This document shows, in pieces, positions 1 to 12,563 of a stretch of DNA of 64,000 nucleotides (position 1 is its first letter; each line of letters begins with the position of its first letter). The stretch comes from Amyloporia xantha (taxonomy: Eukaryota; Basidiomycota; Agaricomycetes; Polyporales; Adustoporiaceae), in NCBI GenBank assembly GCA_036971615.1, contig JAYKKR010000002.1, positions 558,001 through 622,000 on the forward strand, in the 5' to 3' direction. The notes under the pieces were generated by a model. The model did no database searches, had not been told where the DNA came from, and worked only from the letters and a program-made list of their open reading frames with translations. A program made the translations under genes and the position numbers.

Positions 1-404
1 TCTCATTGCCTCGAGGCGGCACATCCTGTGCATACTACTAATACATAGACCTATCGTATATACACCGTCTCCTCTGCCCACATCTCGCCCTCCGCCCTCA
101 TCTCGGCTCGCACGCTTCACTCTCCGTCTAGCTTGCGGTCTCCCTTTGAGACACATCCGCCTTTCCTTCCCTCCACCTCCCGCCGCCGTTGCCATTGCTA
201 GCGAACGATCTCCGCACGCAGATTCAGGATCGCCGCGCAGTACGCTACGACCACGGGCACTTAGTCCGAAGACTGCCTGCTATCCGCCGTGAGTCCGACC
301 TGCTTACCTATCGCTCGATCGACTTCAATAGAGATCATGTAGGTCCTCGCTCGTCCTCATCTGTCCGCTCGGGTCTCGCGCCACCGGTCAAATCGGCAGT
401 CGTC

Positions 405-1761
405 ATGATGCCAGTCCTTCCTCCAGAGGTTTGGGACTCCATCATTGATTGCCTAGAGAACGACTACAGTACGCTGGTGACCTGCATGCTAGTCTGCAAG
501 TCGTGGGTACCCAGAAGCCGGCATAACCTGCCCAGCAAGATGACCTTCCACAACCGAGACGAGGTTGTGCAGGCCGCACAGGATATTCGAAATCTGTGGA
601 AGGGGCCATCGATTGTGTCTGTACTTGGCGGCGGCAGATTAGATGAACATAAGCCGATCCCTCATCTGAGCACGTTCGCTGCGATGTTAGCAGGCCGATG
701 GACGCGGGTGGATCAGCTGTGGATACTGAATGCTGAATGGCGTGCTTGTGACATGGCACCGCGCATCTTCCTCTATCTCTCGGCCTTCTCTACAATCACA
801 CGCCTCTTGCTCAGTGATATCAGCTTCCCGTCGATCACCACGCTACGTCGGCTCATCTGCTGTTTCCCAAATCTCAAACAGCTCCACTGCCAGAATCTGT
901 CCTTCCCGGAGCATGGGGCTGCTCGTCCAGCATTTGCAAAGTGGCCAGAGGGGATATCGTCATTGGGATTATTCGGCAGTGGGGCCTCAATCACTGGCAT
1001 TGCGAACCTCTTGCTCGCTGCTGGTGTCGTTCCCCGCTTGCATGAACTGCATTTGCAATATGATCATATTGAACCTCCCGTACATGCACAGGCATTGGTG
1101 GATGCTGCGGGCACATCACTGAGTACATTGGGTTTGAACTGTGGTGCGAGACGCGTAAACGATCAGATTGCTGGAAGGGCAGAACGCTGTGCGTCCCTAT
1201 CCTTCTATTGACGGAACGATGTTGATCCCTGATTTACTTCCTCATGCAGTCTGTCTCAGCCTTGTTCCTAGTTCAAGACTTGAAAAGCTCATCCTGTATC
1301 ACCACAACAGCCGCAAAAGTACTAACTATGACACGCTATTTCAGTGTCTCTCTCAAGTCACATCCGATACCATCAAGACAGTGGGGATTTCCTTCTTTAT
1401 GAAATATGGCTCACCGGTGGATACGACTGTGGCAAGAATTGGATCAGACTGCTGTGCCCGGCTGGATGACGTTCTGTCTTCTCTCCCTACTTTTTCAAAC
1501 CTTCAAGAGGTTATACTTAATTTGCACTTTCCGGGTCGGTTGAGTCCTATACACAAAGCTCGGGCACAGGAATTGTGGCCGCAGGTGACATCCCACATGC
1601 CTCGGCTGTGTGAGAGAGGTATTTTGCGGTGCGTTTTCAATCCTCATAGCATTGATCTGGCTGATTTACAGTGTGCATTCCATCCCTGCCAGATTGCAAA
1701 TCGACCGGGATCTGGTCACACCTTCTATCCCGCAGATGTCTACACCGAACGAGCAGGTTGA
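405..1761 (+). CDS. F-box-like protein, copy 1 (open)
   Basis: Two exons, 405-1188 and 1250-1761, join across a 61 bp GTGCGT..GCAG intron in phase 1 and give 431 aa. The ATGATG at 405 is chosen because similarity to the copies at 12.6 and 15.3 kb starts there (MMPVLPPEVWDSIIDCL); the frame stays open upstream but that part is not conserved. The N-terminal 45 residues look like an F-box (LPPEVWD, then a TCMLVCKSW segment), which in this family binds Skp1 in SCF ubiquitin ligases. The rest is a leucine-rich, irregular-repeat region of the kind that recruits substrates, ending near FYPADVYTERAG. Agaricomycetes carry large, fast-changing sets of such genes. Substrate unknown. The F-box assignment is from motif recognition; the splice model is supported by two paralogues with the same intron position. 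Confidence 0.8.
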
Positions 1762-4700
1762 TGCTCTACAATCCGTTTCGTAATCATGCCCCAGACCTGG
1801 AGGTGTGATCCCCTGATTGATCCACTCGGAGTCCCAGCACATCATTTCCGATCGTTTCGTTTCTCCACCGTCCCGCCATCGCGCTCTGTTTTTCTTTTCA
1901 CTTCACGTCTTCGACAACCGATCAGTCCGATCCGGATCCGTTCGCAAGCTTCCTGCGTCACTTCCAACTAAAGCATGCGCGCATTCCAGATGGAATGACG
2001 TGGCAATGCTCAACAAGGCTTCTCGACACCGTCCATTCTCATCGAGCCGGCGAAAGTCAATACTATTTCTGGAGGGAAGCCGTGTGGTGGAGATCACGAC
2101 GGCCATTATCCGCCTCGCCTACATTTCTACAAAGGAAACTCGTTGTCTTGTGCACGTTCGCTTGCTCTGTATGCTTGTCCTTTCCTGCCCGTCGTTCGGT
2201 AGTTCTTCACGTTCTGTACAGTATAAAGCCCCTTTCCTTATGAGACTTGTTTCACAGTATCTGTTCGGGTGTCTCTAGTTCACTCTGGCGTATGTTTCAT
2301 CTTCAACGGAATTTTACTTTGTGTTTGACAGTCGGCGATTCATAGCTACGTATATGTACGCTCCGCTCTACGATTCGGAATGTACGGACATTGCTATTTA
2401 AATCCGATGAGTGGATATGGCCATGTGCAGACTTGCTCCTACAAGTCAAAGTTCCATCGGTCCCGCGTCTGTCCTTGCGCTACAGTCCCACCAATCCTGA
2501 ACATGACTGATCGTCGGAGAGATGACGACATGTCAGAAACACACAAGATGCAAGAAAGCTATGTAGCGCTACGACCAGCACGAACTCTCAGAGAAGAGAC
2601 GATCGCCGGAGGCCCGGAGATGGCAGGAGTTACGAGATTAGGGGCCAGGGGAAGAACACGATATCTGCAAGTGCCGCCACAATCACACATCATGTCTATG
2701 ACTTGAGGGATAGAGGGTAGATGACGGTTGGAGGACTTGGTGCTCGTTACTCGGAAGAAACCATAGGTGGACTATCTGGAAGAAGGACAGATCGTATAAG
2801 AGAAGATTGGAAACATGGCTTCCGATTGGAGGCCATGACGATGGATGTGAAATTGTTCGATACGGCGGATGTGCGTCGTCCCTGGGACGCAGCCCAAGAC
2901 AGCCGAATAGAGATCTGACCTCGAGAAGGATGGCGGCAGTTCCGCCTCGGGTCGCTGCTCGGGCGAGCTGTGGACACGAGTATTGCCGCTGAGCGTTGAA
3001 CAATTTGCTAGAATGTAGCGGGTCAAGAAGGATGACTCTTCTGAGGATCGCGCTCTGGAGAGGCAGAATATGCAAAGCGAAGACTGATGATGTGGTTGGC
3101 GCAATGCCAGGCGTGCTGTGCTTGGGGAATTCAAGAAAATATGCAGCGTATGTGCAGCTAGTAGGATAGGGGGCACCGATATATCTGGACCCATACCTAC
3201 CAAATGCCGCCGATACAACTGTGCTCTGTGTGTACGCTCTTTTCAAACGTGACGTTTTCTTTTGAGAGAACGACCGCTGCGTGGCAGCCTTGAGTGAGGA
3301 ATACAACGATAGATATAATGTACCAACACGTAGGAAACATACCGACGAGTAAAAGAAAAAGAAGGTGCCGAAGAGCGGATAACACTTGAGAGACGTTTGG
3401 AGGAACAAACCAGCCAGAAGATGATACCAAGTACTGTCACTGACAATTGAACAAGATAAGGCGGAGAGCTTTAGGCATGTGGCTATGACGGCGTTGAATG
3501 TCTCAGCCTGTTCGAGTATTCTAAGCGAGCTTCAAGTTGGAGTGGCTACTCATGCTCATAATAATACGGCGGCCTTTGATAAGAGACCAATGAGCGTGGT
3601 CATCATTTTCAGGCTGAGTTATTCTTGAATAATTGACTGGGGGATAATACGATGCGAAATAACATGTGCAGATTGTCAGCAGACACCGCGGAAGTTCCGG
3701 AGGCTAAGAGAGGGAGCTGATATCAGACACAGGGGATTCAAGGCTGACGCACGGCCAACGGCGCGTCCGGGGGTGCTCACTGGTGATGTTATGGTGTTAT
3801 GCAGAACACGGGAAGGACAGAGCCAGTGAAGCTTCCAGAGTACGTCTGTGGCATCGCAGCGTAAACAACAGCTAACAGAGGGAGAAATGCCTAGACTAAC
3901 ATCGTCATGCCAGTGATCCATCGGGGACCACGTGTCCCACCGACGGGCGTCGGTCGTTGTGGCCATCGTCCAGAGTAAGGCTTAGGCCAGTGCAGATCAC
4001 GCCTTGGACCTGGATCTCGGCTGTGCTAAATTTCTTGACGCCTCCTGCAGGCCTCCATTAACCATCTCGTACCTCGATGCCTGCCGCTTCTGCGTCAGCG
4101 CCATTGCTATAAGCTAGCATATCGCTGCATATTCTACGTCTTCATTCTTCTATGCCTATAAACCTCCCGACCGTTCCTTCTTCATCCTACAGCTCTTTCA
4201 TTCTTCCGCCCTGGCCTACCCACTTTTACACCTTGATCTAGCTGTTAGTTCTTTTCTAGTCTTGTCATCGTCTCGTCGTGACTTGTGTACTGTCCCACAT
4301 CTTTCTCGCTGTATGAGTCTCCGCAGACTAGGAGACCGTGACGCACGTACGTACATGCCGTACCCCCCGCTTAGCTTCATGTCCACACGCTAGTGTCGTT
4401 CCGTACATGCAGCGGCTCCTGAATATCATACTTGTGGTCTTGGATCTGTCCATTTACGCGATACTCTGGTCGCCAGGTCGTAACGATCATCGGCGTGCAA
4501 CTTTCGCATACAACTCGACTGCGTTCTGCGGTCTTCAGCACTCGTTCAGCCGTGAAACATCGTCAATCTGCTCAGGAAAACGGTTCTGAATCCCGTCCCA
4601 CATATCACGGCGCACGGAAGGCTACCTTTATGTTAGAAGAATTGAAGCGTCACTTCCTCCGTGTCGTGCGGCATGTACAACAGGCCTTCTATGCCGGATA

Positions 4701-6331
4701 TGCGACAAGGGAACCTGTATGAAGGAGTAGGAACTGGTCACTATCATACGATGACGGAGTGCAGCAGGCAGACGTGATCGAGGTCAGAACATGCACCGTT
4801 TACGCAGCTTCCGGCGGGCACGACGTTCTTAGCGTGGTAGAGTGACCGAGCTCGGTGGGTTGGATTCAATTTTTTGAGATCAAGGTGGGTTGAACTGGGT
4901 GTGCTTTGCTCACACTAAGTCAAATCTGTTGGACAGTGGCCAACCTATCCGCGGACATCTAGAATCTTCAGTAGGAAAATCGTGCTAAAGAGAGAGTCTG
5001 GGGCGCACATCACTCGAGCTGAACTCCCCAGACAGGTCGTGGAGTGCTTCCGGATATTCATTGAGGTAAGCAACTACATGCTTGTCTTACTTCGAGTTGT
5101 CATTCATTTGTCTAGATGGCTCATGATGAGGAGCCCACGAAAAGCCGACCGCACTTGAGGTTTGGCCACAAAGCACTTGATCTCGAGAACATGTGGTTGA
5201 TGTCCATTTATCAAATGTGCGGACAGCACTTCTTCGCTGAAGTCTGGGCACAGAAGGGTAGCTCTTAACGGCTTTCTTGTATTGTCGCTCATGTGCTCAT
5301 TTTGTGACTTCCATTTAATATGCCTATTCTTTGTCTCTTGTCGTGTTCTATGTGACACAATGCCACAAACGGAGTCTCACCAATGAGCCATGCAGGATTC
5401 AAGCTGTGACATGTCTGTGCAGCACATTGATGGTTGATATCCTGATTTGACGGCCCGCTAATGCACTCGCAAGGACTATATACTAAGCAGCGTATGAAAC
5501 GTCACGATTGCAAATTTGGTAGGTGAGCTGCCTTTCCCAGCGAATCCCAGCTGACATCAAGAGAAATCTCCTCGTATAAACTGCTGTAAGACTTGCGTCG
5601 GGGCCAAAACAAGAAATGATAATTTTTGAGTACCTAAATGGAGTATGGGCGCAACAAGAAGTGAATTAGCTATGCGCAGTGAACAAAGTTCGCACCACGT
5701 ATCATGTAACTGGATCAGACATGTCAAAAACCAGCTGCAGGCTCACGTCAAATAGGATATATCCTTCGCTCAGAGCGAGGTGTTCAACCGTCTAGGGGGT
5801 CATATCGCGGAGGGGCCACCCTGCAGCCCGTGAGTCGAAACAAATCGATCGAGTTAGGTTGTCTTTATCGTTTAGACAGAACAAGCAGAGACAGCGTATA
5901 TACAAATGAACACAGCGCCTTCGCAGTATGTTTATTCAGAACACGACTCGGAGACTCGATAGCAGTCTGGCGCACAGAGTATGTAATTGACTTGATCGTT
6001 TAGATAGAGCCTCGGAGGATGTCCAAGAATAGTCCGTGCGTCATTCGCCAGTTGTCTGCGTCTCCACGGCCAAGGGCCAACCGGTGAATATTTCCTTTGA
6101 TTTCCAATTCATGTGCGGAAGTACAACGGACAAAGACCAAAATGCGCAGTAATAGATTGTGGTGTGTGTGATATTTGTAACTAGAAGAAAAGATAATAAT
6201 AGTATGGCAAGCACTGACGAGGATACTTTACAATGTGGGAGAATGTATACTTGGATGCTACGGACAAATAACTTAGTGCAAAATTGAAAACACACGAGCC
6301 GCGCAAATCAGAAGGGACGTTAATTGGGCAT
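1762..6331. other. 4.6 kb with no recognisable gene
   Basis: Several open frames exist, the longest on the - strand at 2683-3408 (241 codons), but none shows a familiar domain, a conserved start context or a paralogue elsewhere in the window. Around 4155 a TATAAA-like box is followed by a pyrimidine-rich stretch and an ATG near 4313. That resembles a fungal promoter, but the downstream frame is lost within about a dozen codons unless several speculative introns are assumed. I treat the region as intergenic or decayed sequence. Confidence 0.4.
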
Positions 6332-8937
6332 TCAGTCCTCGACGTCAATAGGAGCCTTGAGCCGTTTCATGAAGCTTTCATAACTGACGCCCTTACGAAG
6401 AGATGCCTTCTTCTGGTCGAGTTTTTTGGTCAACTTGGCTTGTTTTCTCTGGTTGCCGTCTTCTTCTGCATCCTCAAGATCCATCTGGAGGACGTGTATT
6501 GCTTGGGTGGTCAAGTAGTGGCGTGACAATAAGCTGTACAGTGGTCTTATCCACTCGCCAATGAGAGGACGATACGTCTTGTGTGTGCCCGTGAAGATCC
6601 CCCTGAAGATGTCAAGTCTTGCGAAGAATCGTCCTTTGTTAGAGCCAATCGTGTATAAATCGACGCTTTCCCACTCGAAAACATGCCCGAACGTATTGGT
6701 GTCCGGATTGAACACGGCGACAAACCATGCGAGGACAAAGAAGAACGACTCTAGGTCAAATCGATAGCGATGTAGGGGGATCCCCAGGACAGAGGAGTTC
6801 AAGAGCCATGAATGGGCCAGTGCCGGTTCGATACCTAGCTTTGCACCGTGCTTCGGCGACAGAATCGATTTGATCTTCTTCAGGCTGCTCATCCTTCTTG
6901 AGAGCTGTATCACCGTTAGGACTGATCACTTCCTTTGCTAAGGGGACCTTGTTGGTGGTGTCTTCCTCTTTCGCGTCCGGTTCCTGGGCCCAGCTGTACA
7001 TCGCATCTGAGTGGTCATCAGCAGCTTCGTCCTCGTGGCTGAGGTGCACGGCGAGGTCCCAGTCGCATAGAACTCCGAAAGTGCGGTCTTCTGTTCTGTA
7101 GAACATAATATTGTTCACGCTTACGTCGCGATGAAGAACGCTGGATGTCTCCCATACCCAGTGATGAGCTAAAAATTCATGGCTGGTTAGCAGACTCGAA
7201 CGTGGGAGATAAAATATGTGTGACAACGTACCACGTACGACATCCAGGAATATTGTCTTGAATTCATCTACAGACCTCACTTGTTCCAGTCGCTCATATT
7301 TCTTCATCACCATCATGCGGAATACTCGTGGCTCATAGTCCAAGAGATCGCCCATGAAGGCTCTCGGCAAACGCATCTGCTCCATTGTGCGCGTTATTGA
7401 ACATTTGAGATCCACGATATGCTTCAGATACTGCGGTTTCTTCTTGCTGACTGCGTGTCTCACAACTCGGATGAGATGGTCTTCTGCATCACGGCTGGTA
7501 GGTGGCCATGCAACCTTAGCTACGAGGTCTTCAGCACCGAAGCACAACGCCGAACTAGGAGTCGTCTTGATGGGCACGATCGTGGTGCCTCGTCCGATGG
7601 CCCCGTAGTCCGTATAGAGCTTTCGAGAAGTGTCCCAAGCAAACTCCACTTCCTCTTCCTCATCATCTTCGTCGACGAACTTGGCCGGAAAAACCAGTTT
7701 GACGTCGGTGTAGCTATTGAAAGATGCTGAAGGGAACTTGAGGAATGGGCAGATGCCCATAGTGCTGAAGTCTGCAGCACCCATAGCGGCGACGACCAGC
7801 AACAGCTTCTCAGGCTCGAGGAACATGTTGAACGGCCGTGATGTAACGAGACCCATCCTGTCCGCATACCACAGCTTCATCGTAAAGTCCTCGACCAGGA
7901 ACCCAGATGCATAGGAACGGACACCATGCGACATCATTTCATTGATGTATTTAGCTGATTGTACCTCGTTGCCGGTCAAAGTACGCTCCGCCTCTTTGTC
8001 TTGTTGCCCGCTGAGCCGTAGAAGGCTGGACAGGGTTCGAATCTGTATTAGAGCGAGACTTCTTCACAGGTCTATCGGGTATCTCTGACGAGCACGGTGA
8101 GTTCTTGCGCTTCGTTCCAGATATGTTGACATGGGAGTCACCCGGACGTTGCTGAGCAGGGATGCCAGCCGCCTTCTGAACAACCATCGGCTATGAACTA
8201 CGGTCAGCAATTTTCTATATTTCGCATGGCAAGTAACTTACCTGTTTCAATTTTGACACATCTATGCCAATATCACTGGTGTAATTTGTTTCTCCAGGAT
8301 GTGGCTTCTTGACTTCCGCATACGCCATGTACCATTCCCAGTGCTGACGCTGCACGTCTGATATGGTGCCAAACCCTAGATCTGGTTTGAATTTTGCGTA
8401 ATTCCCGTCAACCGTACGGTCTCGCATGTTGATAATATGCGCATCCACGGTCCGTACGCGCGCGTCGGAGGTCGAGGGTGTGGCTGCAGTTGTTATGTGG
8501 TCGGGATAAACCTGAGCCAACAGACTTTCGAGGAGTTTAACTAGGTGCACATAGGAAGGCCTCTCTGTTAACCCGCAGTAGTGATTGACGGTGTCGAATG
8601 GCAAAGAGTAAGGGCGATCAGGAATATCCTTTGACTCGTAGTTCCAGACAGCACGGATAAAGTCGACCACCGAATATTCACGGTGGATTTTGTCTTGAAA
8701 TTCAGCACGGACGTATGCCTTGACAGCGTCGTCAACAACACCACCAGGCGTCGTGACACGTTGCTTCGGCTTCAGCTTGAGGGGTGATGGTGATGTTTTG
8801 TAGGGGCGGAGCTGAGGGGGAGTAACGGCACGATTGAATCCATCTATTGCAGGGGTGGATCGCGCTTTTGGCAGGAGAGATATAAGGGGCATGACGCTGT
8901 CCATAGCCTCGTCGTCGTAATCGGAGTCTGCAGACAT
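6332..8937 (-). pseudogene. FunK1-type protein kinase, copy 1, two frameshifts
   Basis: Three exons match the intact copies at 17.7 and 36.7 kb: 8937-8242, 8190-7232 and 7168-6332, with introns of 51 and 63 bp at the same places. The N-terminal part has the conserved FKPDLGF and YAEVKKP segments. The kinase part has the lysine segment LVAKVAWPP, catalytic loop HRDVSVNNI, metal-binding DWDLA and TGTGPFMALELL. Two breaks are visible. One lies near 8000-8020, between the serine/basic linker and TGNEVQSAK, where exon 2 has one base too many (or two too few). The other is at 6775-6779, where a run of five C replaces about seven expected bases, so the frame is lost after MALELL. Each exon length is out of phase by the same reckoning. 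The frames on both sides are otherwise clean, so the damage is recent, or one break is an assembly error. Confidence 0.8.
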
Positions 8938-9034
8938 GGGATAGGGATGTTCAAAGAAAAATGCGGAGGGAGATTTTCGGTGACCGCGGATCCAGAAGGG
9001 AAAGTAATAAGTGTGGCATGCTGATGAATCCATA

Positions 9035-9145
9035 TTTATAAGCAGGCTCGAGGGCCACGGTGCTGTGGCTGGAGACGAAGTGTGGCCGTTGAGAACCAAG
9101 CTTTGTCGCGTCGTGTCACGCTCGTCGAACAAAGAGAGTCACGTG
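9035..9145 (-). promoter_or_regulatory. FunK1 copy 1 promoter: TATAAA and CACGTG
   Basis: On the - strand TATAAA lies at 9040-9035, about 100 bp before the ATG at 8937, and a palindromic CACGTG lies at 9140-9145. The same two motifs at nearly the same distances precede both other FunK1 copies. This supports starting translation at MSADSDYDDE and not at the open but upstream codons near the TATA box. Confidence 0.6.
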
Positions 9146-9477
9146 ATCGCGACGCCACACTGTGGCCACAGCCAACCTCCAAGACAAGCATTACCGTCTG
9201 GCATGTCATTCTCCCTGCATTCTTGAAAGCACCTAAGTATGCGATCAGACGAAGCGTTCAATGCAGCGGAACATTTAAAGTCATACGTTGAATCCAGCAA
9301 CTATGTCTGTCTTCTGCAGCGCGGCCGTGAGGAGGTACTGCTGGCCGCCGTTGCCGGGCGTCGATCTGCGTGTCAGTCGCAGATGCATCGCAATTACGAC
9401 TCTCCCACCTTCCGCCGTGCATGCGATAGTGCAAATAAGCATACGATTCATCCCATCATCTACAACGCTAGTATAAG

Positions 9478-11243
9478 TTACACACCAGATCTAGTCAAGG
9501 AGGGACTTCCGAAACAATCACTCGACGCCCCCGCTGGATTCTCTACTTCTCGGATAGTCACATTCTCGCCATCCTCCTCAGTGGCTTCATCCATACTATC
9601 CTCCATTTCCAGGTCGCTACTGGGATCCTCTCCCTGGCCTAGAGAGGCCCCGAGGTGTCCTATCACCCGGTCCGAAAACCGGATATCCGAAATTTGCATC
9701 GAGCCGCTGCTAGTGCCGCCCTCTGCGTACACCAGGCGCAGGTCGAGGAAGAGCCTCGAGAACAGGATGACGGTCAGGCTAAGAGGGAGCAAAGCGGGAT
9801 TACGAGACGTGTGAGCGAAAAAATGGCAGGCATCAGACGAGAGACACACATGGGGCTCATGTCTTGGTTGCCGAACACCTGACCGGAGAACCTCGCTCAA
9901 TGGATACAGCTGTGAGATATACAGCAGACGTACGTTGGTTGCGAATAATGCAATATCAATGACGTTGAGCACTAGGATAGTCCTGGCATTGCACGTCAGC
10001 AAACGGGTTTCAGAGCGCAAAAGTAACCATTGACCCAATGTATATGGTACCTGTACGCAGGACAATTTAATTTAGCAGGTATTGGCTAGCATAGGAAGGC
10101 TCACCGTCTCTCAAAAGCAACAAAACAATAGAAACTTCCATGTTGACCGTATTGGCGAGCTTTTTGAGACCATATGTGGCGTGCCAGGTAGCCAACAGTA
10201 CCAGGAGATCGGACACAATGACACAGAGTCTTGAAGCGAGCGCGACTGATTGATAAGTGATGCTCGGTACTCTGATACTTCTTGGAGCCAATCGCCATAC
10301 TCACATCTAGGATTGTAGCAATAAGCGCAGCATTTCAAGAGCCATAAGGAGGTGATTCACCTCTGGATGATTGTATAAGAGGTGCTGTAATAGATTATAT
10401 AGCCCACGGGAAGAGGCGCTGCAATATGTACTAGATGAGCACATTCGAACTGGACAGTACGAGGGTGAGAAATTCCACTACGTACGCAGTAGTATAACAA
10501 TGTAAAACATGAGAACTCACCACCCACTGAATCACCATGGGTATATATGCTACGAAGATCAGCAGCGGCAGTTTTACCACCCGCCCGTTTATGGCATATA
10601 TACGTAGTGCTGAGATGGCTGGACATGACAAGGGCATGAGATACCATTGCGTCTGGGCAGAACAGGGGGGCCGCGCACCTCCATACAACAGATAGATGAT
10701 GGCCCGCATTAGTAACACCAGCCGGCTTAACACATACGCGCTAATAGTGGACGAGGCTAGAGTCAGACAAAGACATGATGGCCTGCTCGTGGGATACGAG
10801 GCATTACCTCTGAAATTCCTATCAGCATCACGGTGTCGGTGCCAATGCTGGGAGACAGACTTACTTGGCAGCCCGACACGAATATCGTCGTGAAGAAGAG
10901 GAAGGTCAGCGCTAGCGCGGAGACGTTCAACATGACATAGAGTACAGCGGCGCCCGTGAGCTTGCGCCCCCAGATGACAGCGACGTCACGATCAATGGTA
11001 ATGACGCGCTCGTAGACGAAGAGCGCTGTCAGTCCGTGAGTCAGTCTGTTGTCCGGACGCGGAATATAGGTGCTGCGCACGCACCGAGCATGGCTACCGT
11101 CACGCAATTCTGGGCATATCTATTGGCGGGGCGCAGGTGGCGCCAGTTACGTTATCCGGCTGAGGCGCAAGTACTGGGTGTTGGACAACTCACGCCTCGC
11201 GCAGAACCAGGAGCTGCTCCTGCAGCGCTCCAACGGACGACAT
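9478..11243 (-). CDS. DUF6533-type multi-pass membrane protein
   Basis: The first exons can be read with confidence: 11243-11194 (MSSVGALQEQLLVLREA), 11119-11085 (YAQNCVTVAML) and 11025-10865 (LFVYERVITIDRDVAVIWG and a hydrophobic helix), joined by introns of 74 and 59 bp. This is the usual opening of basidiomycete DUF6533 proteins. Later exons carry helices typical of the family: ISALRIYAINGRVVKLP near 10600, YQSVALASRLCVIVSDLL near 10250, TILVLNVIDIALFATN near 9970, then PLSLTVILFSRLFLDLRLVY and an acidic tail ending at 9478. The join after 10865 is not clear: the obvious acceptors give the wrong frame for the YVLSRLVLLMRAII segment. Either a small exon is missed or the gene carries a frameshift. 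About seven membrane helices are expected; biochemical role unknown. Confidence 0.65.
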
Positions 11244-11322
11244 TCTCGAAAATTTGGAGACACGCGGAAGGCAGATACGGCCTGATGGGATTTGCGTCTG
11301 TGCTGCAGATGGGCCGTCTGCA

Positions 11323-11329
11323 TTATATA
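11323..11329 (-). promoter_or_regulatory. TATATAA box of the DUF6533-type gene
   Basis: On the - strand TATATAA sits 80-86 bp before the ATG at 11243, a spacing like that of the FunK1 genes here. It supports the chosen start. Confidence 0.45.
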
Positions 11330-11393
11330 GGCTGGGAAGGGGAGATCCAAATGCAGACCTTGCATCGGTCCCATTATGTAAGAACTGCTGGTC

Positions 11394-12563
11394 TTACTCG
11401 TAAATGAATGCTTCGTCTGACGTCTTATCCAACGCATTTACTTGGTGACGCGAGGACCTCGGATGGTGGGCGATGCAGAAATGTGGTGACGATGCTTCGC
11501 CCTGTTTCGTCCAGATATGAAATTCCCAGGCAGTCTCCCCATCAAGTAGCTTGTCGGTGCTGATGCTTCTGAGACTTGCAGCGATTGTACCTTCCCAGTG
11601 CAATCGTTAGGGGATCAATGGTAGAGATGTTTGATGAGGCGCCCTCAGTAGCACCGATGACAACGGCAATAAGACGTAAGCAGGACAAGAGTGCAATTAA
11701 CGCAAGCGAGTTTGCCACAGGAATATGCACAATTGTTGACCCCTGCAGATACTCACCGCCATGACGGCGCTCCCACCTCTACAATCCTGACCTTCAGAGA
11801 GTAATACCAAGAATATACACGTACGCGATACCTGACATGTCTTTTGTGAGCAACCATCATGACCACTACACACTAGGAGACGCTGGTGCGCAAAGTTCCA
11901 GTCACAGCTAAGTGGTTCCCCGCACTCCCACCATCCACTCCCACGGCGGATGCCAGTTAGAAGAAGCTGTTGATCAGTGATCAGAGAATCCGCAGGATCC
12001 GCAGGACGGACGGTCACACACTGGTCATGTTTGGTGCTGGATGTAGGAAGCAGAGATATGCCGCACGATACGGAAGAAAGTGACGGTGGGATTTGCAGGT
12101 CGTTTGAGAGTAGCAGGAAGCGATGCGGCCACATTAGCGGTCACATTTGTGCGGAATTCAACAGCCTGCTCTTGGAGGAGCTGAGAATTAGGCGCTGAAC
12201 AGTGAATCTTGTCCCGATAGACACGATCGGAGAGCACGTGTCTCGTCTCGAGGCACACCGTCGTTCACGTTCCTCACCCAGCAGCGCCTTCGTCTGGTTT
12301 ACATCCTTGGGCCCTCTAAGATACCCACCACGCCTACGCCCGTTCATTGCTAGTGACCACTGGCAACCCTAGTGCACAATCTCTACACGCTTATCCAGGC
12401 CTAGCGCACAGTATTTTACAAGCAGCTACTCAGAAGATCTCCTGCTTTTCATCGTGAGTTAGCGCTGCTTAGATATTGCTGTATTAGCTTCAACACAGGC
12501 CCTCGTTCATCCACGTTCTTCAGTTCGTGTCTTGCATCAGTGGTCGAATTCGAAGTCGCCCAA
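11394..12563. other. No gene recognised
   Basis: Only short frames, among them a - strand one at 11697-12134 and a hydrophobic one at 11542-11730 (LALIALLSCLRLIAVVIGA). None matches a family I know. The last part, 12400-12563, is the upstream region of the next F-box copy. Confidence 0.3.

Noticed and set aside
2683..3408. 241-codon - strand frame as a gene
   Set aside because: No domain, no paralogue, overlapping frames of similar length, odd composition.
4155..4722. TATA box with downstream small spliced gene
   Set aside because: Needs several unsupported introns and gives no recognisable product.
8030..8045. tRNA B-box-like GGTTCGAATC
   Set aside because: It lies in the coding frame of the FunK1 copy on the other strand; no A box or cloverleaf around it.
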